DNA from: a virus
Virus record (IMG/VR): IMGVR_UViG_3300025585_000130
Coordinates: 1-29,429 of that record
Direction: 5' to 3' (one strand)
DNA length: 29,429 nt
Shown here: piece after piece, positions 6,670 to 10,835 of the stretch
Position numbering within the stretch: position 1 is the first letter of the stretch
Layout: every line of letters begins with the position of its first letter
Made by a program: the position numbers and the translations under genes
Notes under the pieces: generated by a model
Databases searched by the model: none
Told to the model about the DNA's origin: nothing
Seen by the model: only the letters and a program-made list of their open reading frames with translations

Positions 6670-6932
6670 AGCTTGGCCTCCTTGGCATACATTTCACGCA
6701 GCGAATCAATCGCTTCATTTTGCCGTTTGTTCTGCTCTTTCAACCGTTCGTTCTCCCGCTCAATTTCAGAAACGAGTTCTTCATTCAACTGGAGATGCTC
6801 CATGTAATGCTTCCGCTCGTACTCTAGCTTGTCCCACAGAGCGCGGAGACGGTTTTCGAGTTCGGTGACGTACTTTTCGCGTTCTCTCAGAGAGTTTGAA
6901 AGCGATTCGATTTCCTGAAGGTGCAAGTTCAT
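6666..6932 (-). CDS. Coiled-coil protein sharing a duplicated segment
   Basis: The ATG at 6932 (88 residues) overlaps the previous stop as ATGA, with AAGGAG upstream; an ATG at 7013 would overlap by about 85 bases and is not preferred. Almost the whole protein is coiled coil (LNEELVSEIERENERLKEQN). It contains the 46-bp block shared with 5635-5997. No function is known. Confidence 0.65.
   Translation of the reverse strand: MNLHLQEIESLSNSLREREKYVTELENRLRALWDKLEYERKHYMEHLQLNEELVSEIERENERLKEQNKRQNEAIDSLREMYAKEAKL
6826..6871 (-). repeat. 46-bp direct repeat, copy 2
   Basis: Identical to 5804-5849 in sequence, orientation and frame; see that entry. The two copies lie 1,022 bases apart, so recombination between them would delete four complete small genes and fuse the two coiled-coil genes in frame. 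Confidence 0.85.
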
Positions 6933-7177
6933 CGCTTGTTCTCCTTTGCTCGCTGCCATGCATTGGCCAGCAGCCGATAGTTTGAGTCGGAAATAGTTCC
7001 GTCCTTCAGCCATTCAAGCAGCTCGTCTCCAGTACTCTTCATCAACTTGATCCGATCTTGCAGATACTCCACCAGCTCCTTCAGCTCGTTCACATCGGAT
7101 TGAAGCTCGCGGATCTTTGTGGCCTGTGGGTCGATTGTAGTCACCGTATTCGACGTTGGTATTGTGTAGTCGCTCAT
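6929..7177 (-). CDS. Small coiled-coil protein
   Basis: The ATG at 7177 (82 residues) overlaps the previous stop as ATGA and has GGAAGGAG upstream. An ATG at 7192 is an alternative. The centre is a coiled coil (KIRELQSDVNELKELVEYLQ), followed by a helical tail ending WQRAKENKR. It belongs to the same coupled chain and size class as its neighbours. Function is unknown. Confidence 0.65.
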   Translation of the reverse strand: MSDYTIPTSNTVTTIDPQATKIRELQSDVNELKELVEYLQDRIKLMKSTGDELLEWLKDGTISDSNYRLLANAWQRAKENKR

Positions 7178-7362
7178 TTGCACTCCTTCCATTTGAACTG
7201 TGGTTTACCGCTCTTGTCGGCCACCCACTCTGCATGGCCAGCAGCGACTGCTTCACGCTGTTGTACGTCTCTTTGTGCCTCACCTCCGATGAATCCACCC
7301 AAGATGATTGATCCAATTATCAGTCCAAACATCAGCGCATATGGGAAATCTGAGTCACTCAC
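7174..7362 (-). CDS. Small single-pass membrane protein
   Basis: Sixty-two residues from a GTG at 7362 in a GTGA overlap, with AAGGAGG seven bases upstream. Residues about 7-27 (YALMFGLIIGSIILGGFIGG) form one membrane segment, followed by a charged tail. It could be a membrane-targeted accessory such as a superinfection or lysis modulator, but nothing shows which. Confidence 0.65.
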   Translation of the reverse strand: MSDSDFPYALMFGLIIGSIILGGFIGGEAQRDVQQREAVAAGHAEWVADKSGKPQFKWKECK

Positions 7363-7469
7363 GGCTTCACCTCCTTCTTTCTACACTTGTGCAAGAACGG
7401 GAACATGAATCGACCAATCCACCCGATCAGTTCTCCGCACTTCTGGCAGCAATAGCTTGGGTGCTTCAC
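7359..7469 (-). CDS. 36-residue Cys-rich zinc-ribbon-like microprotein
   Basis: A GTG at 7469 within a GTGA overlap opens 36 codons ending in a second GTGA overlap. The start has AAGGAGG seven bases upstream. The sequence has CCQKC near residues 7-11 and HKC near 27-29, a possible zinc site. It is too short for usual length cut-offs, but coupling at both ends and its own Shine-Dalgarno sequence support it. Function is unknown. Confidence 0.6.
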   Translation of the reverse strand: MKHPSYCCQKCGELIGWIGRFMFPFLHKCRKKEVKP

Positions 7470-7666
7470 GGCTTGGCCTCCTTGGCTTTAATCCACGTTT
7501 GCAGACGTATGTAGGTGTCTTCTTCTGATACCATATCGCGACACGCCTCCTCCAGCCGCTTGATTCGCTCGTTTGCTGCGTTGAGTTGTCGTTCGAGTTT
7601 GCGGCACAGCATACCAAGGTCTGCTACGTTGTGCGGAGTTGAGTCTGATATCGGGGTGTCACTCAT
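7466..7666 (-). CDS. Small coiled-coil protein
   Basis: Sixty-six residues from the ATG at 7666, overlapping the previous stop. LCRKLERQLNAANERIKRLE is a coiled coil closely resembling the one at 5423-5638. The C-terminus WIKAKEAKP is encoded by the next gene's Shine-Dalgarno region. It is a probable paralogue within this cluster; function is unknown. Confidence 0.65.
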   Translation of the reverse strand: MSDTPISDSTPHNVADLGMLCRKLERQLNAANERIKRLEEACRDMVSEEDTYIRLQTWIKAKEAKP

Positions 7667-7890
7667 CTGCTGTTTCTCCCATGCTCAATGATTGCCTGAA
7701 CTCCACGCCGGCTGCATCCGACAGCCCGTGCGATCTGCTCCCGGCTGGCTCCGTTGTCGTACATCCGCCAAGCCAGACCGGAGTCGAAGGCCTCCGCGGG
7801 TTGCGCTAGGCTGCGCGACATCTGCCGTGCCTTCACCTCTACCGGAAAGCTGATCCAACCAGCCTTCACGCCTGCAGCGATTGGATTCAC
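7663..7890 (-). CDS. Small HTH DNA-binding protein
   Basis: Seventy-five residues from a GTG at 7890 in a GTGA overlap with the resolvase stop. Residues about 45-70 (MYDNGASREQIARAVGCSRR) form a helix-turn-helix of the resolvase/Hin or Cro-like kind. An N-terminal tail precedes it. It may regulate the phage early region, or bind branched DNA with the resolvase; both are inference. Confidence 0.7.
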   Translation of the reverse strand: MNPIAAGVKAGWISFPVEVKARQMSRSLAQPAEAFDSGLAWRMYDNGASREQIARAVGCSRRGVQAIIEHGRNSR

Positions 7891-8342
7891 TGGAGGCCCT
7901 CCGCAATCATGGCGTGCTCCAAGATCAAGATGGCATCCGCTGTCTTCAGCGTGATACCTAGCGACGGCTGACGCTGCTGCGCCAGTTGCTTCAGGTGGGC
8001 TTTCCAGCGTGTGCCGTGGGTCTTGCTGTTGCCGGCCTGTATCGTCTTCTGCCAGCGCTGTGGGGGCACCTCAATGCAGCGTGTAAGCATGGAGGCTATG
8101 AGGCCGTGCAGGAATCCTACGTTGCGCCCAAAGTTGAACATGGCGCTGCCCGGTGCTCCCTTGCCGCCGATGTAGCCTCCCACTTTTTCAATGTACACCA
8201 CGTCACTCTGCGACAGGTAGTTGATCATCACCTCACGCACGTCGCCGTCGGTGTCGGGCATAGGCTCAACAACCACACGGTTGTTTGCGAAGTGCGCGAT
8301 GCCGCCGCTTGCACCCGGGTCGATTGCAAGGATCCGCTTCAC
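7887..8342 (-). CDS. ruvC: RuvC-like Holliday junction resolvase
   Basis: A GTG at 8342, inside a GTGA overlap with the upstream gene, gives 151 residues, close to RuvC size. The RNase H fold acidic residues are in place: Asp8 in ILAIDPGASGG, Glu52 in VVYIEKVGG and Asp136 in TADAILI. The enzyme would cleave four-way junctions made during phage recombination or replication, clearing DNA for packaging. The longer frame upstream would run across the previous gene and is rejected. It shares the cluster with a small HTH protein. Confidence 0.88.
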   Translation of the reverse strand: MKRILAIDPGASGGIAHFANNRVVVEPMPDTDGDVREVMINYLSQSDVVYIEKVGGYIGGKGAPGSAMFNFGRNVGFLHGLIASMLTRCIEVPPQRWQKTIQAGNSKTHGTRWKAHLKQLAQQRQPSLGITLKTADAILILEHAMIAEGLQ

Positions 8343-8476
8343 TTGGCCGCCTTTCTCAGCCAGGCCTGAATAGCCTTGTCGGCCACGGCTTGCAATTTGA
8401 GTCCGGCAGCGAGGCAGTAGTCGCGCAGGGCCTTGTGTGTGGTTGGTGTCACGTTGATTGTTTTGGGTTTGGTCAT
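8339..8476 (-). CDS. 45-residue small protein, ribbon-helix-helix-like
   Basis: The ATG at 8476 overlaps the upstream stop (ATGA), and the stop overlaps the resolvase GTG. The order KTINVTPTTHKALRDYC then a helix (LQAVADKAIQAWLRK) matches the strand-helix-helix layout of small ribbon-helix-helix DNA-binding proteins. It is short, but coupled on both sides. A regulatory role is inferred. Confidence 0.6.
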   Translation of the reverse strand: MTKPKTINVTPTTHKALRDYCLAAGLKLQAVADKAIQAWLRKAAK

Positions 8477-8949
8477 TGGGTGATCTGCTTTGCAATATCC
8501 TGGCCAAGGCCAGCGTTCGACCGACCCAGCAGAGCCAGCCTGTGGGCCATCTTCTCGGTGACTGCCTCGTGCCGTTTGCGCTCGCAGTCTGACAGCAGAC
8601 TGAGGTTAGTCCTGGTGCCCAGGATCACCGAGGCCTTGAGGCTGTTCAAGGCCACCCGGTTCAGGTGCTCCATTTCGTCTGCGTTAGTGTTGGGTGGCAG
8701 GATCTGGAAGCCAGCCCCGCGGAGGCCCCGCTGGCTGAAGTTCATGCCTCGGTGACGTAGCTCCCTCCGGATGTTGTGGACCTCCATGTTAAACGAATGG
8801 GTTTCCCTGATGCCATCCAAGGCCTCTTCCATTTCCTCCATCGTCACGGTGAGCCCATGAGCGATGCGGTGCTCGTTGCGGTCGATCCAGTCCTTCCAGA
8901 GCGGAAGGCGCCGGACTTCTTCTTCGTTGATCATGTCTTGTGTTTCCAT
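8473..8949 (-). CDS. Conserved phage hypothetical protein downstream of repeat array A
   Basis: This 158-residue protein begins at the ATG at 8949, 12 bases after the last repeat unit. It is helical and highly charged. A central part (NIRRELRHRGMNFSQRGLRG) is basic, and the C-terminal part (LSLLSDCERKRHEAVTEKMA) is helical; together they resemble a phage hypothetical family whose name I cannot give. It is the first gene after the repeat array that follows the RAMP-like gene, so its message would carry the repeat RNA as a 5' leader unless processed. Confidence 0.7.
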   Translation of the reverse strand: METQDMINEEEVRRLPLWKDWIDRNEHRIAHGLTVTMEEMEEALDGIRETHSFNMEVHNIRRELRHRGMNFSQRGLRGAGFQILPPNTNADEMEHLNRVALNSLKASVILGTRTNLSLLSDCERKRHEAVTEKMAHRLALLGRSNAGLGQDIAKQITQ

Positions 8950-8960
8950 TTGCTGAAAGT

Positions 8961-9061
8961 TGCCCGGTGTTACCGCACACCGGAAAGCGTTGTTGCCATG
9001 CCACGCCTAGCCCCGCCGCACCAAGCCTTGCCCAGCCGGACCGGGCCATGCCTTGAAAAAT
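8961..9061 (-). repeat. Structured pentamer element, array A unit 2
   Basis: On the minus strand this starts with ATTTTTCAA, then 12 in-phase pentamers GGCNN (8993-9052; two have GGT in place of GGC, at 9018 and 9038) ending in GGCAA. It then reads CAACG and a hairpin CCGGTGT-GCGGTA-ACACCGG (8964-8983), followed by GCA and CTTTC-like sequence. The 5-base phase is unbroken over 60 bases. No protein frame fits. Confidence 0.85.
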
Positions 9062-9153
9062 TGTCCCGGATACCGCGCCGGGTCGCGTGTTGCCTTGCCA
9101 TGCCGCGCCAGGCCCCGCCTAGTCCGGCCTAGCCATGCCCAACCTCGAGAAAT
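9062..9153 (-). repeat. Structured pentamer element, array A unit 1
   Basis: This 92-base unit starts at the base after the RAMP-like stop codon with ATTTCTCGA. Eleven in-phase pentamers follow (9090-9144; imperfect at 9120 and 9140), ending in two GGCAA. Then come CACG and the hairpin CCCGG-CGCGGTAT-CCGGG (9065-9082) and ACA. Same length as unit B1. The hairpin stem differs from the other copies but stays paired. Confidence 0.85.
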
Positions 9154-9729
9154 TCAAACCACCTCGACGGTGAACCGGCCGAACTTAGGCCGCCAGTCGC
9201 CCAGGCCGACCAGTCCGCCAGCCTCGCGTGATGCGTCGATCACCTGTTCCTTCGAGACAACCGATTCATCGAACTCGATGGTGCATGTCGTCCACCAACC
9301 GGAAGGAACCATCGGCCGGACTCGAATGATCCCGAGGTCGACTCGCTTCCGCAGTGTGAAGGCTGGGTCGGCGTAGATCTGCTCCTTGGTCTGGCCGATT
9401 CTTCGGTGATGAATCACAGCCTCGGCCTCAGACAAAAGGACAGCGGCGTCGAACTTCTTGCCGAGGCGAGCCTTTTTGGCGCCGTCCTTGAGACATTTCT
9501 CGATGTTGTCGCACGGCAGAACCAGTCCTCCTTCAGCCTCGGACCAGTAAAGGCCGGCCTCCCACTCCAGACGGTCGCGCTCGTCGTGATCGCTTGGAGT
9601 CATGTTTTTGCTGCCTTTGGCTGTGATGCGTTTGATCGCCATGACGTATGGGTTCTTGTGATCCACCATGTCGCCGTTGTGCATGATGAGGGGCCGGAGC
9701 CCGGTGAGTTTGACTTTGATTTGCTTCAT
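9154..9729 (-). CDS. RAMP/Cas7-like protein flanked by pentamer arrays
   Basis: This 191-residue protein starts at the ATG at 9729. Three features recall the RAMP (Cas5/6/7) RNA-binding superfamily. The N-terminal strand is VKLTGLRPLIMHNGD. LPCDNIEKCLKDGAKKA at about 71-87 matches the place of the RAMP 'P-G-S-S-L-K-G' helix. The glycine-rich GLGDWRPKFGRF at 175-186 near the C-terminus matches the G-rich loop. Similar proteins occur in other phages as hypotheticals. There is no cas gene or CRISPR array here. The gene lies exactly between two arrays of a structured repeat, which begin one base after its stop and end about 28 bases before its start, so the repeat RNA is a natural candidate ligand. 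The fold assignment is by motif only. Confidence 0.65.
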   Translation of the reverse strand: MKQIKVKLTGLRPLIMHNGDMVDHKNPYVMAIKRITAKGSKNMTPSDHDERDRLEWEAGLYWSEAEGGLVLPCDNIEKCLKDGAKKARLGKKFDAAVLLSEAEAVIHHRRIGQTKEQIYADPAFTLRKRVDLGIIRVRPMVPSGWWTTCTIEFDESVVSKEQVIDASREAGGLVGLGDWRPKFGRFTVEVV

Positions 9730-9757
9730 ATTTTGCCTTGGTTGTTACTGACGAAAG

Positions 9758-9857
9758 TGTCCGGTGATACCGCCCACCGGCAGGCGTTTTGCCGGGCCGC
9801 GCCCGGCCACACCCAGCCGCGCCAAGCGGTGCCGCGCCGCGCCTTGCCCTGAAAAAT
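9758..9857 (-). repeat. Structured pentamer element, array B unit 2
   Basis: On the minus strand ATTTTTCAG leads into 12 in-phase pentamers (9789-9848; imperfect at 9824 and 9809) ending in GGCAA. It then reads AACG, the hairpin CCGGTG-GGCGGTAT-CACCGG (9761-9780), and ACACTTTC. It is the last unit before the RAMP-like gene start and corresponds to unit A2, also with 12 pentamers. Confidence 0.85.
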
Positions 9858-9949
9858 TGTCCCAGTTGCCGTACTGGGGAACGTGTTGCCGTGCCAGGCC
9901 ATGCCGCGCCACGCCTTGCCGGGCCTTGCCAAGCCGCGCCCTGAAAAAT
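9858..9949 (-). repeat. Structured pentamer element, array B unit 1
   Basis: This 92-base unit begins immediately after the lysozyme-like gene's stop codon with ATTTTTCAG. Eleven perfect GGCNN pentamers follow (9886-9940), ending in GGCAA, then CACG and the hairpin CCCAGT-ACGGCA-ACTGGG (9861-9878) and ACA. It is the counterpart of unit A1. Its loop is ACGGCA against GCGGTA elsewhere. Confidence 0.85.
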
Positions 9950-10279
9950 TCATTTGAGGTGTTTCTGCACCTTCCGCCAGTAGCCCAGCGTCGCCGTCTT
10001 GCGGTCCCCAGTCGGCCCCCCGTTCCATTTCCGGGCCTGCTGCTCGGTGGTCTTGCCGCTGCCGTAGTGCCGCAGGTAGGCCTCGCACACAGCCCGGGCT
10101 GCCACGCGGTTGGTCATGTCCTGGTGCCGGTAGTTGCTCCCGGTGATCCGGTTCACATCCAGGACCACGCCGCGGTGGATCTGCAAGGGGCCTAGGGCGC
10201 GTCCGTTGTCGCCGATGGCCTGATCGTTCCCGGAGGACTCCACGATGATCAGGGCGGTGATTAGGTTGGTCAGGTTCAT
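9950..10279 (-). CDS. Lysozyme/transglycosylase-like endolysin
   Basis: These 109 residues have the lysozyme-like fold signature of SLT-type enzymes. LITALIIVESSGNDQAIGDN carries the likely catalytic Glu14, and ALGPLQIH follows as the usual G-x-x-Q-I motif. A C-terminal KWNGGP is typical of the substrate-cleft end. The hydrophobic start is too short to be sure of a signal. It would cleave peptidoglycan at lysis. It is separated by about 10 kb from the holin-like genes at 20.0-20.4 kb and adjoins the repeat/RAMP-like locus. The start ATG overlaps the previous stop by four bases. It is short compared with typical lysozymes (about 150). Confidence 0.8.
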   Translation of the reverse strand: MNLTNLITALIIVESSGNDQAIGDNGRALGPLQIHRGVVLDVNRITGSNYRHQDMTNRVAARAVCEAYLRHYGSGKTTEQQARKWNGGPTGDRKTATLGYWRKVQKHLK

Positions 10280-10467
10280 GGCTGGACGTAGCAGATCATT
10301 CCATTGACCAGGATGGCGCCGGTGTCACCTGCTGACTCGCTGGCTTCGGCCTCGGCCTCGGTGGCCCGGCGGATAAACTCACCGGTGGCCAGGTCGTGGA
10401 GGCTGCCGCAGTCGTCTCCGGTGGATCCGAAAGGTGCCAGGGTGTATTTGGTAAGAGTCGCTGTCAT
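10276..10467 (-). CDS. Small protein upstream of the lysin, unknown
   Basis: The ATG at 10467 gives 63 residues; an upstream TTG start would overlap the previous gene and is not preferred. It contains LHDLATGEFIRRATEAEAEA and ends LVNGMICYVQP. Its stop overlaps the lysin start (ATGA). The leader, CAGCAACATG, has no Shine-Dalgarno sequence. No family is recognised. Confidence 0.6.
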   Translation of the reverse strand: MTATLTKYTLAPFGSTGDDCGSLHDLATGEFIRRATEAEAEASESAGDTGAILVNGMICYVQP

Positions 10468-10555
10468 GTTGCTGTGGTTTGCTGTGGTGTTGGTTGATTG
10501 CGCGTTGGCCAGTCGCGCCCCTGGTTGGATGGTATTCGCCCCATCCGGGCGTAAA
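10468..10555 (-). promoter_or_regulatory. 88-base leader with a GCGCG hairpin and CAA-rich end
   Basis: No clear gene. On the minus strand a GCGCG/CGCGC stem (10514-10518 with 10500-10504, 9-base loop) sits in a context like that of the leader at 3236-3340, and a CCACAGCAAACCACAGCAAC tract leads to the ATG. A 26-codon frame from an ATG at about 10545 ends by overlapping the next start, but looks like chance. Confidence 0.35.
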
Positions 10556-10696
10556 TTATTCCTCGTCGTTTTCGATGGCCTCAATGAGCTGGCCGTTGAC
10601 GATGGTGATGCCGTGATCGGCCAGCATGGCGAAGATCGAGAGGTTGGTTTCGGCCTGTTTGGCGGCGATCTCTGCGATTTTTTCGTTCTTGCTCAT
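10556..10696 (-). CDS. 46-residue helical protein, unknown
   Basis: The ATG at 10696 opens 46 codons, mostly one or two helices (NEKIAEIAAKQAETNLSIFA) with an acidic C-terminus (ENDEE). The leader is CAAACCAAAGCAAAACATG, without a Shine-Dalgarno sequence but like other leaders in this genome. It is the first gene after the structural operon. It is too short for length cut-offs but lies in an otherwise empty stretch with sensible codon use. Confidence 0.55.
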   Translation of the reverse strand: MSKNEKIAEIAAKQAETNLSIFAMLADHGITIVNGQLIEAIENDEE

Positions 10697-10835
10697 GTTT
10701 TGCTTTGGTTTGCTGTTGTTGCTTTCGACGTGATCAAGATGGCCTATGTTCTGCCTTCCGTCTACAGAGAAAACTGTTTTTCTGTAGATTTTGAAGAAAA
10801 CCCAATGTTTACCGAGTCGGAAATGGTGTCGGAAA
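10697..10835 (-). promoter_or_regulatory. Junction region between structural operon and lysin/repeat region
   Basis: This 139-base gap is more AT-rich than its surroundings and holds a 28-base inverted repeat (10761-10788) and a short direct repeat TTTCCGAC (twice, about 10816-10835). No gene fits. A terminator for the structural operon, a promoter for the next genes, or both could lie here; I cannot pick out a convincing -10/-35 pair. Confidence 0.45.
10761..10788. terminator. 28-base inverted repeat with 12-bp stem
   Basis: Bases 10761-10772 pair with 10777-10788 (11 Watson-Crick pairs and one G-U) around a 4-base loop. The plus side is followed by only TTTT; the minus side, which faces the genes, has no U tract. 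So it may be a bidirectional terminator, an RNase site or an operator. It is the strongest hairpin in this junction. Confidence 0.45.

Noticed and set aside
9053-9376. Plus-strand frame through array A
   Set aside because: It runs antisense to the RAMP-like gene and through the pentamers; no ribosome site or family match.
8961-9949. Array as a CRISPR
   Set aside because: Units have no constant direct repeat with unique spacers of equal length; period is five bases and no cas1, cas2 or effector genes are present.
9726-10088. Minus-strand frame through array B giving Arg/Gly/Trp periodic peptide
   Set aside because: The peptide periodicity is a by-product of the 5-base repeats, and the frame overlaps the lysin out of frame.
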